Source: Phascolomyces articulosus
Lineage: Eukaryota > Mucoromycota > Mucoromycetes > Mucorales > Lichtheimiaceae
Direction of reading: 5' to 3'
Length of the DNA stretch: 64,000 nucleotides
Assembly (NCBI GenBank): GCA_025677815.1
Contig: JAIXMP010000058.1
Location: forward strand, 62,001-126,000
Shown: positions 35,647-47,120 of the stretch, one piece after another
Numbering within the stretch: position 1 is the first letter of the stretch
Layout of the letters: the number at the start of each line of letters is the position of its first letter
The notes under the pieces: generated by a model
What the model saw: only the letters and a program-made list of their open reading frames with translations
What the model was told of the DNA's origin: nothing
Database searches by the model: none
Position numbers and translations under genes: made by a program

Positions 35647-37023
35647 ATGTACATCACTTACAACAGCACACGATTCAATGATACTGAATATCATGATAAC
35701 AAGAACCCATGTATCCTTTTGAATGCCATTGTCCAGCATATCAAAAGCCGTGTCGTTGAAGATTCTATTCTCACCGGTTCTGAGGCCCAGGAATTCATGG
35801 GTGAATGTGATCATCTATTGTCCCTCTCACCTAAAGTGGCATTATCCGTTGCCGACTACAAATCCACTGCTCTCCAAAAAGCAGCTGACTTATCTCAAGA
35901 AAATTTAACCAAGGAAACCAATGTCCTCATCAAACGAGTCTCTGAATTAGTAGCAACAACCAAGGAATTGGCCAACGAACTCCTGAAAGAAGAAGAAAAG
36001 CAAGAAAAGAAATCATCTGTGGAGAAGACTGTTCAATGGAACACCAAGGATCGACCGCTATTGGTAAAGAAAACCCGTGAGTATGCCCAAACTGAATCAG
36101 ATGTCATTCTTCCTCGGATCAACGATCTCAGTTTCTATTATCAACTGGATGAGGCTTTCAATCAGCACAGTGTCAAGCTTGTACGTGAATTTATGTCGGA
36201 AGAATGTTACTGGTTTTGGGTTGCCAATTTTGGTTATGCTACTATGGAATCTTCTTGGGATCAATTCATTAACGGTTACGAACTTTTGTATGGTACGCTT
36301 GATCCACACGTGATGAAGTCGATGGAGCAGTTACTTTGTCAAGACAATAAGGTGTCTGTGGCTCGTCTGATCATAGCTACTCGCAAGCATAGCAACCAGT
36401 TCCCATTTACCAAGAACATTGGATCGTCATCGTTATCAACAACATCTGTAGCTCCTGAGACCAAAGATCAAATGTCCGAAGAAAAGCGTATGCAATTGAC
36501 CGAGATGGCAATGGAGTTGGTCGAAAAGTTCTCTGATGTTAAGATGGGCAATCATCTTGTTTCAATTTATTCCTGGTACCGTGGCTATGACAAGAAAGAT
36601 AAGAAAGCAATGCGTGAACGAGCAAACGAGTGGGCTGAATTGATCAAGGAAAGACGCAAGATTCTTGGTGAAAACAAAAAAGAATTGCTCCAAGTCAAGC
36701 ATGAAGAAGCTGAGCGTATTGATCAAGCTAGACGTGCCGTTTACTTTTTCTATGAGCAGTTTGTTACTATTTGGCGTGTTGGTGAAGTGACTCGGGAAAT
36801 CTTGAAATCCGTGGACTTTCCTGGTAAAGGTCGTATGAGAGACTTTCTCAATTACGTTGCACCTTTGGATCAAGCAAACTTCTACGTTATCATTGGAGGT
36901 AGTAAAGGTAAAGATGACGAAAAGAAAGATTATCGTCCCAAGCTTTATGATTTTATGGAGATGTATTTGACGATACTTGAACAACAATCGAAGGAACATA
37001 AGGAACATACTACTAGTCAGTAA
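35647..37023 (+). CDS. Triplicated-family protein, copy 3 (unknown function)
   Basis: Intronless, 458 aa and the shortest of the three. The first about 145 residues are divergent from copies 1 and 2 yet clearly homologous (MYITYNSTRFNDTEYHDNKN, SLSPKVALSVADYKSTALQK, ENLTKETNVLIKRVSELVAT). From 36082 the DNA is identical to copy 2 for about 518 nt, until a single synonymous change at 36600, and then nearly identical to the C-terminal region. The tail is shortened (SKEHKEHTTSQ), lacking the Ser/Asn-rich end of the other copies. Its N-terminal third probably shows the true age of the duplication, while the rest has been overwritten. Function is unknown. Confidence 0.8.
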   Translation: MYITYNSTRFNDTEYHDNKNPCILLNAIVQHIKSRVVEDSILTGSEAQEFMGECDHLLSLSPKVALSVADYKSTALQKAADLSQENLTKETNVLIKRVSELVATTKELANELLKEEEKQEKKSSVEKTVQWNTKDRPLLVKKTREYAQTESDVILPRINDLSFYYQLDEAFNQHSVKLVREFMSEECYWFWVANFGYATMESSWDQFINGYELLYGTLDPHVMKSMEQLLCQDNKVSVARLIIATRKHSNQFPFTKNIGSSSLSTTSVAPETKDQMSEEKRMQLTEMAMELVEKFSDVKMGNHLVSIYSWYRGYDKKDKKAMRERANEWAELIKERRKILGENKKELLQVKHEEAERIDQARRAVYFFYEQFVTIWRVGEVTREILKSVDFPGKGRMRDFLNYVAPLDQANFYVIIGGSKGKDDEKKDYRPKLYDFMEMYLTILEQQSKEHKEHTTSQ

Positions 37024-37765
37024 TATTCCCTTTATATGCTAAAGCCATACTAAAACATGATTACATATAACACTTAGGACAGAATAGAAAGGTTTTGGTT
37101 TATGCATTCTTCTACTTTTTTTTTTGTAACAATATCACTACTCTTTGGATCTATTTTTTATATGCTTATCATCAACAACTCTATGGAAAGGATATCTTTC
37201 TTTATCAATATCCTTATAACAACAGCTTATTCATAGCTATATGTGCCTTTTCTTTTTAACCTACTCATTTAATAAGTCTGTCAATAATTTTATGTGTGGA
37301 AAAATAATATAAAAAGTTTTATCCCTTTCTCTAATAAAACCTAGTTTTATACTTGTTTTGGACTGTAAATGAATTTTTTTAATATAAGTTATATTATTTG
37401 AATAGTTTTAGCGAATCCAGTTTTTATACGATCATATACTAACTAATATATAATAGTATTCTTTAATTTTGCTATCATAAGATTTATTTCTTATGCTTGA
37501 GTATGTAATTGATCTACTATATGAACCAAAAAAAATTAATTTACTCATTGGCCTGAGTAACCCAGCCGGATCGAGTCAAGTCAGCATATTGTTGGCCCGC
37601 ATGGGTTGATACGTCCAACTCTTCTTGTTGGGATAAATCCTGCTTCTTGCATCTGCATATCATAAAAAATTGACAATCGGACTTTTTATTATTTCTATAT
37701 GAATTAAGTATAAACCAGATCTGTTTTTTTGCAAGCCACTTTCTGGTAGGTAGGTATTCTTCTTT
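37024..37765. other. Intergenic between copy 3 and the zinc-ribbon gene
   Basis: Mostly AT-rich 3' flank of copy 3. A minus-strand frame (37771-37541) has a coding-like tail (LSQQEELDVSTHAGQQYADL), but it overlaps the start of the zinc-ribbon gene and no upstream exon joins it, so I do not call it. Confidence 0.45.
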
Positions 37766-38823
37766 ATGCAAACTGACACAACGACGACCACGAAAAAGAC
37801 GACAACTCCATGCCCAAAGTGTGCATCTGCACTACAAGACTTTTCAGTTAATTTTAGTTACAAAGTTCTTATGTGTGAGAATGTAAAGGTATGAATAACA
37901 ATTTATTTTTTATTTTTTATTTTTCTTGTACAGACATTTTTTTAATCGATTGTACTGCAAAAAAAAAATAAGATTGAATAACGATGACTGATCTCTGATT
38001 TCATTGTTTAATTGATCCTAGTGCCCATACCCATTTGATCAACCTACAGCGAATTCTTTTCTTGTTAAAGATAACTCTATACCCAAAATTGATAAAAAGA
38101 ACAAGGGAAAACACGTGCGATCGTCAGATTGTGTGCCCAGTACTGCGCCAGGTGCGTTTTCTTTGGAACACACAATTGAGAGCTTGTTGTTGAACTCTGG
38201 TGTACAGGAAAATCTTGATATTTTTACTACAGAGAACCCTATAACTGATGCACCGATTCAAAATAATACTACTATGATTAATTCAGATAAAGGTAATATA
38301 TTGGATGTTTTTGTTTGTTTGTTGAAAAGGAAGATTAAAGGACTTGAATATAGATGGTGATACTAATTTCTATACTACATTATTTTAATGATTAGAAATA
38401 GCTTTGCCGGAAACAGTAGCAACAACATCGAATTATTCATTACAAGATATTGAACACTTATTACAAAATGAAGATATGGCAACTACTACTACTACCACTA
38501 CAAGCGAATTTGATACATCAAGCATACAAGATTTAGAACAATTCTTTTCAAGCGATAGTGTTTCACCAGAGGGTATAGCATCTTTGCCTTTGCAACAAAT
38601 GATGGATGGATGGTCATTTCTTGATAATAACAATCATAATAACAAAAATAATCATTGTATGATATTAGGTAGTGAGAATGGACAACCGGAACAATCTTGC
38701 GTTACTACACCCATAGATGATCAATCAGGTTTGTTTAATGGACTCGATCAAATATTAGGTGATAACTGGAACAAGGAATGTGATCCGTTTAGTACGGAAT
38801 TGGATTCATTACTTGGATTATAA
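37766..38823 (+). CDS. Zinc-ribbon protein with acidic C-terminal region
   Basis: Three exons (37766-37888, 38022-38292, 38396-38823) join in frame to 273 aa. The N-terminus has a single zinc-ribbon-like unit, CPKC at about residues 16-19 and CENVKC about 20 residues later, followed by PYPF; the first intron falls exactly between K and the last Cys. The pattern CxxC..(I/V)LxCENxxCxYPx resembles the small N-terminal zinc site of USPL1-type proteins and related orphan fungal proteins. The rest is disordered, with repeated acidic helices (LEHTIESLLLNS, SLQDIEHLLQNEDM, SIQDLEQFFSSDS) and a final LDQILGDNW and ELDSLLGL. These leucine-plus-acid motifs look like transactivation or protein-docking helices. 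A nuclear cofactor role is inferred; no enzymatic domain is present. Confidence 0.72.
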
Positions 38824-39696
38824 GAAAATGGTTAAGATATATTATAAACATTTATCATATTTTATCTTTTCTACTCTTCTTTCGTCCTTTCTCCCTTTCT
38901 CCTCTCTTCTTCATTATCATCCTTCCTTCCTCCTATTTACTTTAAAAAAACACACCATTTTTTTCTCACTTGCATCATTGTACAAAGTCACCTCATTTTC
39001 ACACCTATTCCACATACAAATTGTATACATAGATAAAATCACGATCGCTTTTAAAAAAATTAGCCACAGAGAGTCTATGCTATTCGAAGTTTTTTATGCA
39101 ACACAATTTAATAAGGGTAAAAACCAGGTGTTTTGGTGAGTATAGCTTGGAAAAAATAGAAGAAACCGATACACATATGCACACAGTGGATCGTTATTCC
39201 GGATTTTACATACATTCATGGTGACCACTTTCAAATGGATGGAAAGTATAGAATATTGAGCTGTGGAAATAGAAAAATGGATTTATGAGATGATACCCAA
39301 ACAAATGTTACACTGATTTTTCTTTTTGGAAAAAAAAAGCCCCGTACAACGGGGATTTCTATTCTTTTTATATATATTTTAGATTATTAAAATAAAATGA
39401 ACTTTATATGGATAATATGTATATAAAAAGGAGGGATTATATCAGAATGTACATTTCAAATGCAAAAAAGAAGTTGATGGGCGAGGGTGATAGGTTGCCA
39501 TGGTGATGGTGAGAATGTGTGTATATTTTTTTTTAAAACGGATGGGATGATGAAAAAATATAAAAAAGTGCAAATGGTATGAATAATATGGAGTAGTAAT
39601 AATAATAGACTAATAATGAGAACAAAAAAAAATATAAGGAAGAAAAAAAATCAAAATATATAGGATGCTTTAAGTCAAGTAAATAAGTGATTGCAT
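38824..39696. other. 3' flanks of convergent genes
   Basis: Shared 3' region of the plus-strand zinc-ribbon gene and the minus-strand P450. It is pyrimidine-rich near 38870-38940 and includes a GC-rich stem (CCCCG..CGGGG, 39340-39354) between A and T runs. No gene seen. Confidence 0.5.
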
Positions 39697-41836
39697 TTAC
39701 TCGCGCTTTTCAACGGTCACCATCATACCGTTCTTCATTGGGAGGGTCAAAGAAACTTGGTAAGTGATATCTTGTCCTGGAATCAACTTGAACTTGTAAC
39801 GCTTAAGCAAGAAAGTGATAGCAACAAGTGCTTCAAGTGTAGCAAGATGTTGACCCAAGCAAACACGAGGACCCACATGGAAAGCAGGCCATTGACCTTG
39901 GGTTTCACGCTTAAGTTCACCATTGGCATCAAACCAACGTTCAGGTCTGAATTGTTCAGCTGTAGGACCCCAATTTTCTTCATTACGACCTTGGGAGTAA
40001 GGAGACCTATAATTTGAATAAGAGATGGATAAGTACAACTTGCATAAAATAAAAGAATATTTCCCTTCAATTTTGACCATATAAAAATATCAACTTACCA
40101 AAGAATATAATCACCCTTTCGGATTTCAGTACCATCGGGCCAAACATCATCATTAAGTGCATATTTTTGATTGAGTGGAACGGAAGGATACAAACGCAAA
40201 ACTTCATAGAAACTAAAATGAGAGAATAGATGAGGTTAATTGAAAAACTGCATTGAAATAGGATGAAATTGAACAATAATAATAATAGTAATAATACTAA
40301 TACATACACAGCATGAGCATATTTCATATTCTTGATCACTTCATAAAGAGCAGGAGAATCATGCATGACATCATCAGTAATATGTTCGTTAATTTCTTGC
40401 ATCAATTTTTCTTCAACACGAGGATGGTTCATGAGCAAATAGAAAGTCCATGAAAGAGCTTGAGCTGTTGTATCACGACCAGCGATCACAAAGTTCAGGA
40501 CAATATCACGAAGTTCAGTATTGTTCAAAAGTTCACCCTTATCATTGCGAGCATTCATGAAACGAGACAACAAATCTTTCTTTTCTTCACCACGAGCAAT
40601 TTCTTCACGACGCTTTTCAGTGACTTCACGGGCAAAAGAGTCGACTACATGAAGATGTTCATTCATGCTGGGCTTCCAAGGCATAGCCAATTTTTGAATA
40701 CGTTCGGTGACTGGCCAGATGGGGTTGACGAAACGTTGGAAAGTGTTCTTTTGAGCTTCATCGAAAGCAGCAGCGAAAGGTACCTTGCCTTTGCTACCAA
40801 GTGCATTAAGTTGAACACCAAAACCTAGCCTAAATAAAAAATGATTGGGGTTAGCGGAGTCGGTTCATCAAATGATCATTTTTTTGATGTATAGGCTAAT
40901 AAACTTTTTTTTTTACTTACAAGATAAAAGAATCCAAAGTAAACTTAAACATAATATCATGGAAATCAACAGCTTCGTTCTTTTCAAGAGCAGAATCCCA
41001 GATCTTTTCGCTCATGTATTCAATTTCTTGAACAAAGACATCGGTAAATTGATCACGGAAATTCTTTACATTAAAGACATGACTGGCAGTCTTGCGTTGG
41101 TACTATAGTTGAAATAACAATAATAATGCGTTTAGTTTATAAATATTCAAAACCAAAATAAACATATCATTCTTTCAATAGTAAAGAGTGTGAATCATTA
41201 CCTTCCATTCAGCACCGTTAGCATTGAAAATACCGTTACCAAAGAGATCGTTCATAGCACCATGGAATTCAGGACCTTTGATATAGTTTTCAAAGTTACC
41301 TAATAAAAAACAAATTAAATGTCAGTTGTCACTTCTTTTTTAATAACACGACTTTTATTGTTTGTCATTGTATTACCTTTGAGAACATGTTCGACGTTAG
41401 CTGGATTAACAGTAGCAATATGACGAGGAATACCCAAAGCTGACATGGTTCTAAATAGGATGGGAATAATAGTTCATGATGCAGTAATTAATATTGTGTA
41501 TCACGAGTAGTTGCATTTTGCGTAAAAAAAAAGGATGGTGGTGTGGCGGTGATCGTGGGTGCGAAATTTTTAAATTAATTAAAAAAAAAACACTTACAAA
41601 GTACGGTCTTCAAGTAACTTGAATGATTCAAATAAAAAGTCGTGCATTTTCTCTTTGTATTGTAAAAGGAGAGGAAGATTACCAACAAGTGGCCAACCAC
41701 CTATTGTTTTGATACCTTCACGATTTTCATCAAAGATAGCACGATCATGATAATAGGCAGCAAGTAAAGTGACACCTGCAGCAGCAGCACCACCGATATA
41801 TTTATAGATAGGGTTCGAACGTTGTTGTGTTGTCAT
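39697..41836 (-). CDS. Cytochrome P450, CYP52/CYP86-clan-like
   Basis: Membrane-bound haem monooxygenase, probably of the endoplasmic reticulum. About seven exons give roughly 510 aa. The start is the ATG at 41836 (MTTQQRSNPIYKYIGG), with an N-terminal anchor AAAAGVTLLAAYY. P450 landmarks in order are: substrate-region GGWPLVGNLP; helix-C region NGAEWK/YQRKTASHVFN split by an intron, with the W and R that contact haem propionates; helix I AGRDTTAQALSW; K-helix ExxR in FYEVLRLYPSVPLN; PERF-region FRPERWFD; and haem loop FHVGPRVCLGQHLA with the Cys ligand. The sequences AGRDTTAQALSW and QRKTASHVF are typical of the fatty-acid/alkane omega-hydroxylase clan, so a fatty-acid-like substrate is the best guess. 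All key residues are intact. Confidence 0.9.
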
Positions 41837-44800
41837 TTTTTGTTGGTTAGGTCGCAGAAGAAAAGATGCAAAAAAAAAAAGAAAAGAAGCGTTTGATTGA
41901 ATTGAAAGAAAAGGGAAAATTTCAAGATTTATGATTTGGGTTTTTATATTAAGGAGATTGTTACACGACGGAGATCATACATTTTCACCCAAGATTTTCT
42001 AGTTCTGGGATTTGTGCTTCAATTTTAATGAATGGGGGAAAAAAGGGCAGTGAAAATCCTCTACCACTTTCACATGGATTTTTTTTAGTTTTTTGCTTGC
42101 TTTATGATCGTTCCATCAGTATTGACGTCTTTCTTTATGCTTTGAAAATACACGATGTTGTACACACATGGCTTTTTTTCTTCTTTTTTTACCCCACACA
42201 AATTTATTGTTTATTTGTTTATAGGACACGCTTGTGCTTTAGATACCCAACCTTCTTTTCCTAATAAAGACTTTTTGAGTAACACCCAAGAAATTCTTAA
42301 CTTGTTATATTATAAAACATCCATTGCTTCGGCTGAACAGTACAGGATGATTGATACGAGATAGCTTACATAGTTGTTTACTATTTTGTATGGGGAAAAA
42401 ATGTATATTTGTTATTTGTGGCAAACCAAGTTAAAATATAAACATAACGGTACATAAAAATGAATTACTTCATAACTTTGTGTTGATTATGGACATAAAT
42501 AAATCAGTTAGTTTTATCATATTAAACTTAATAATTTCTTGGCTTTGTTGGATCCTGCACTCTCTCTTGTGATAATGGTGAACGAAACGTATTGAATATG
42601 ATCGGATATGTAAAAAAAAGACTTGACCCTGAATTGACATAAAGTAATAATATAATAACAATTTGAACCAAGATGGAAAGGATTCCGTGTAATACATGCA
42701 CAATAATATAAAGTTTTGTTGCCACCTTTTAACTTGGTGCGATGTGAACTCTTGAGAGTTTAATAAGCCATAGGTACGTTGCCCAAATAATAATAATAAA
42801 AGGGTTTTTATTTCTCCTCAAGGTCCGTGGGTTCATCACCATACTTAAAACTTCTTCACGTGGTTATATCTGTTTTGCTTAAATTATAGTGTAGAAGTGA
42901 ACGATACCATTACACTCAATATTATTATAGGCGTTTTACTGGAGAAAAGACGAATCAAATAGGACGTGTTGGATATCTATTGAATACAACTGTGTAAAGT
43001 CCATGCGTGTAAATTCAGCATAAGGAGAAACATAGAGCGTTTAATTGGTGCCACTGAATGAGGGAGTCATGACGATATGCATATCGCGGATGGGAAGGAA
43101 AAAGCACAATTGTTGCTAGAATAATGTTTTGACCCAGAAGTAAAGTTGGTGATACAATCATTTCGCGTGGTGAATTGCTTCTCCAACACTAATACTCCAT
43201 TCAATGTTATTAACCTCCTCTACTAGCCAACCCCATCAATGATAAAAGGGTCATATGACATATCATTTTTATAATAGTAGGTTACCAAAGACATGGGAGG
43301 AGGTTTGTTCTTCTTATTGTAAATAGATATCATAATATATACAAATGCTCCGTTTTTAAATGCGATAGGTGCACATCAAGCAAGAACCAAAAAAACTTCA
43401 CGTGGGAAATTAAATGGCATAACGGGTCGAGATGCATCCATTTTCATCTTCTGCTAAAATACGTTTCATATCGGATTTAACGCTCAGCAGCTGTCTTACC
43501 ATGGATTTCAGAGAAGAAGAATGATATGATTTTAGTACCATAAAGAACAGGGTCCCAATTTTTTTCAATAAATCAGAAAGGATAGATCGGGTCAATGATA
43601 ACAATAATGTTGTATTAGCGCCGGCAATAAATATATTTATTCTGCTTTTATCCAAAAAGGATGCATTCATGTAGTAATATTTTTTATATCATTTTGAGTT
43701 ATTTATTGACAGCTGCTGTCAATCATAAAAATGTACATATTGTGCATTCAGCAGGGGGGAGGATGCTATTGTTTTGTTTCTGCTTGCGTCAACTACACAT
43801 TTATTTATATACTGCCTTATAATATGATACTTCAACTTTTTACTGATCTTTAGTACACTCCATTCTAAAAGAACTGCCTGAATATTCGAGGATACATTAC
43901 AAAAACTTTTTTTATGGAGCATCTGAGGTAGTATAGGAGCGACAGACTGACCTACATATATACATAACACAAAATTAGTCTGTGGCTATCGTTTATGTTT
44001 CGTATATCCAAGTGCTATTTTTTTCTAATATATAAAACAAAAGATTTCCATCACACTGCTAGAGTATTTTTTTTCTCTTTATGTTTTGATGTAGTTTATT
44101 ATGGTCAAATATATTCACTAATAGTACACTTTTCAATTATTATTATACTTAAGCCCAAACGAAGTTAAAGTTTTCCAACATCAGTCAAACTTCTTGAAAC
44201 TACTTTCTTGAACTTTTTTTGTCTACAATACCTACTCCTTTATTTTTAGGATGAAATATTTGCTATGCCAAACTCCTTTTTATCACTTGATCGACACCAT
44301 ACATCACCATCTATTTGCATGAGGGAGGATCGTCTGGTGTACATATTTGTAAATCATTATCCGGAGTGACATTGAACAAGTAGTTTGATAATTTCACGTA
44401 TCATTCATTGAGTTTAGCTTTTAACGTAAATTCTGCCACTCTTCTAATAGAATACCCACTAACACAAAAAATGTACTAATATGCTTCCTTTCAAATCTTT
44501 TGTTCAATCAAGCCTTTTTTTAAAAGTGGATCATCTGTCTTGCAATCCGTTTTTTTTTTTTTTTTTTTTTTGTAAAGATGTGTTTGACGATGGCCACAAT
44601 AAAAAAAACACGCAAGGAGACGGATTCCTGTACTAATTTGATAATTTTTCACAAAAGAAAAATCGTACACATGTAGATTATGATGGCGCGTTGTACTAAT
44701 ATACAATGGGAACCATGGTCAAGAAGAGATAATAGTTCTTTTTATACATAAGAAAGAAGAATCCATTTTTTCAAATTACCTATTACTTTAATTATTATTA

Positions 44801-45579
44801 AAAATTAATTTGCATTGTGGTATCATTATTATTTTTATTAAAGATAATCTTTTATGGAAGAAAATTAAATATAACCCACTTTAATGTAAAGTGAATTTTA
44901 AAAGATATCTTTTGTTCTGATTTAAAACAAAGTTCCTCACTGAATTTATCTGATGCCTTGCTAAGTTGCTTAATAAAATGACACTATGGTGTAAGACAGT
45001 CTTTTTTTTCGGTTTTAAGTTTCTTATTTATTAAAAAGAAGAAAACTGCCCTATCCCTTAGTTGATACCTGAATCGATATTATAACCCACAAACACAGCA
45101 ATAGAAAATAAATATAAATATTGTAAATAATGTAGATGGATTTTATTTAATATATATTAATCGATTAAAATCATATAGAGCTAGGTGCGATACTTCTTAG
45201 CCATGTCATTTTAAATAACATGTTACCCGGGGAACACCAACAAGGAGGTCATGTATCGCCTAGATTCCCAAAGGAAAAATAATAGTGTAATCATTAAGGG
45301 ATTACAACTGATCTTTGCGCAAGTTCAGAAAACCAACCCGTCATTACACCAAAAGAATTTGAACCAAAAAGGATTGATAGTTGTAATTCGTAAATTGTTT
45401 AAAACCCTAATTGTTTCTCATTCTTTCGATTCAAGCATCACTGATTGAACCAAAAGAAGCTCGAACCAAATATGTTTTGAACGCATTTACCAATTTCAGA
45501 AAACCACACCATAAATGATTCTACCAGAATGATCCAACCAGAAGGAAACTTGAACCATAAGGTACGGAACGCCGAACAC

Positions 45580-45956
45580 GCTCGCCTTGTTTCGCACGCG
45601 TTTGAAGCGTGTGAGCATGTACTAAGATTTATTTTTAAAAAAATAATAGTATTTATGAATTAATAAACGCATGACTATTATTATTGTTGCCAAGCAGCAC
45701 CGTTGCCAACCAACACTTATTTAACTAATTATTATACCTGCGTTCCGTTCGTTTTGCATCGTTGCTCGCCAGACATGCTCGCCTTGACTTACCCAATAAT
45801 CTTCCACGCTTTTGAGCGTGTGAGCATGCTATAATTGAAAGAAAAAATTAAAAGCATTATTCATGAATTAATAGACACGTTGCCATTATTATTACTTTAA
45901 TTGTTATCGCCAACCAATATTCATTTAACTTTTGTACCTGTGATTCGTTCGTTTAA
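45580..45956. repeat. Two degenerate tandem copies of an about 200-bp element
   Basis: Unit 1 (45580-45756) and unit 2 (45777-45956) share, in the same order, GCTCGCCTT, a hairpin CACGCGTTTGAAGCGTG or CACGCTTTTGAGCGTG followed by TGAGCATG, then ATGAATTAATA, GCCAACCAA and TTCGTTCGTTT. The repeat interval is 197-200 bp. The conserved GC-rich hairpin inside an AT-rich unit suggests a small element or a structured non-coding unit rather than random drift. Confidence 0.6.
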
Positions 45957-46545
45957 TGGAGAAAACTATGTGGGAGAAATTAATTCTAAGCTTATAGCTG
46001 CTGTTGTTGAAATTTATTACTGCCGTTATGGATTTTTTTTTCCACAACTAAAGGTATGTGGCAAATCAGATCTACCAACATTCTCTCAAAGGCTATCATC
46101 TATTATATTTTGGCATTTATAAAACAACTTCTTTGAAGGGTCTTTTTATATTTTCAATCAAGCTACAATAATCATCTCTTTTACCCCTTTTCGGCTATTT
46201 TGCGTATATATAATCATTTTTATTGTTGTATTATTATGGATAGTAAAAAATAATAGGATTCTAAAATGCCAGGTCAATTTTTTTTATTTTGGCTTTATAT
46301 TTATGTGAAAGGATTAATGGACATATATATTTGCTGTGTAAAATCATTGAAGGATAGGACAACATTTATATGATCTGTTCCATATAATATATTGAGTAAC
46401 CAATTTGATTTTGAAGTTCCAAAACTAAACCGAGAAGTTAACCTGGTTGAAAAGAGATGTCATAAAAAATAGCAAATTAATCTCTATGATGAAAACCGTA
46501 AAGCATCTTCGTCTGTATTTATTGTATGAAATAATAAGTTGTAAT

Positions 46546-46573
46546 TGAGGAGGAGGAGGAGGAGGAGGAGGAG
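46546..46573. repeat. (GGA)n trinucleotide repeat
   Basis: A pure run of GGA/GAG units of about nine repeats in otherwise AT-rich intergenic DNA. The minus strand would encode poly-Pro, but the surrounding frame has no coding character. Confidence 0.85.
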
Positions 46574-47120
46574 TGGAATATCGAAAGAACGAGAATGTGT
46601 GTTTACTACCGTTCAGATATATCATAAATTATATTATTCATACTGAACAATTCCACTGCATATTCTCCACTGCTAATTAAACTTGATAAAACAAGGGGTG
46701 TCATTACCAATGATCCTGTATTTAATTACACGTCAAAGAAATAGCAGGACCACCTTATTAAAATGAAGGAAACCAAATATAAAAATAATTTCTTGGGTAA
46801 ACAAACTCAGAGCTTGATCGCGAAAAAAAAAGAATGGCAATTGTTAAAAGAAAAAAAAACTACTCAACGTGTAAAAATAATAAAAGCGTGAAAAAACGTG
46901 TTATTTCAAGAACAATTCGTGATAATGTGTTTCCATGACAATATTGCCTAGCAACCTTTTCCTTTTACCTATTGACTATCACGCTTTTGTCGCGCTTCAA
47001 GTAGCATGTCGCGTAAAAATTTAATGCAAAAAAAAAAAAAAAAATTCCAAGGATATTAAATAAAGGGTCCCCACGACAATTTCTTTTTCTCTTTACCAAA
47101 ACCGCTTTTTTTACGTTACC

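Larger units (their letters stand above)
41837..47120. other. Intergenic region, about 5.3 kb, with remnants and repeats
   Basis: No confident gene. An acceptor-like site at 42224 is followed by a coding-looking tail (42225-42364, SNTQEILNLLYYKTSIASAE), but no upstream exon could be joined. A minus-strand frame at 43670-43410 starts with an IFIAGANTT string resembling a P450 helix I, then loses similarity. A tandem duplicated element lies at 45580-45956. A 14-bp palindrome CGATATGCATATCG sits at 43073-43086, and a (GGA)n run at 46546-46573. Confidence 0.45.

Noticed and set aside
37541..37771. Minus-strand 76-codon frame ending LTRSGWVTQANE
   Set aside because: It overlaps the start codon of the zinc-ribbon gene, has no joinable upstream exon, and half of it is AT-rich non-coding sequence.
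39340..39354. GC hairpin CCCCG/CGGGG flanked by A and T runs, resembling an intrinsic terminator
   Set aside because: Rho-independent termination is bacterial; this lies between convergent eukaryotic genes and the stem is only 5 bp.
42225..42364. Coding-looking plus-strand tail SNTQEILNLLYYKTSIASAE after an acceptor-like site
   Set aside because: No upstream exon could be joined in phase and no family was recognised; it may be a gene remnant but is too short to call.
43410..43670. Possible P450 pseudogene (IFIAGANTT on the minus strand)
   Set aside because: Only the helix-I-like string fits; no ExxR, PERF or haem-loop sequence was found in any frame nearby.
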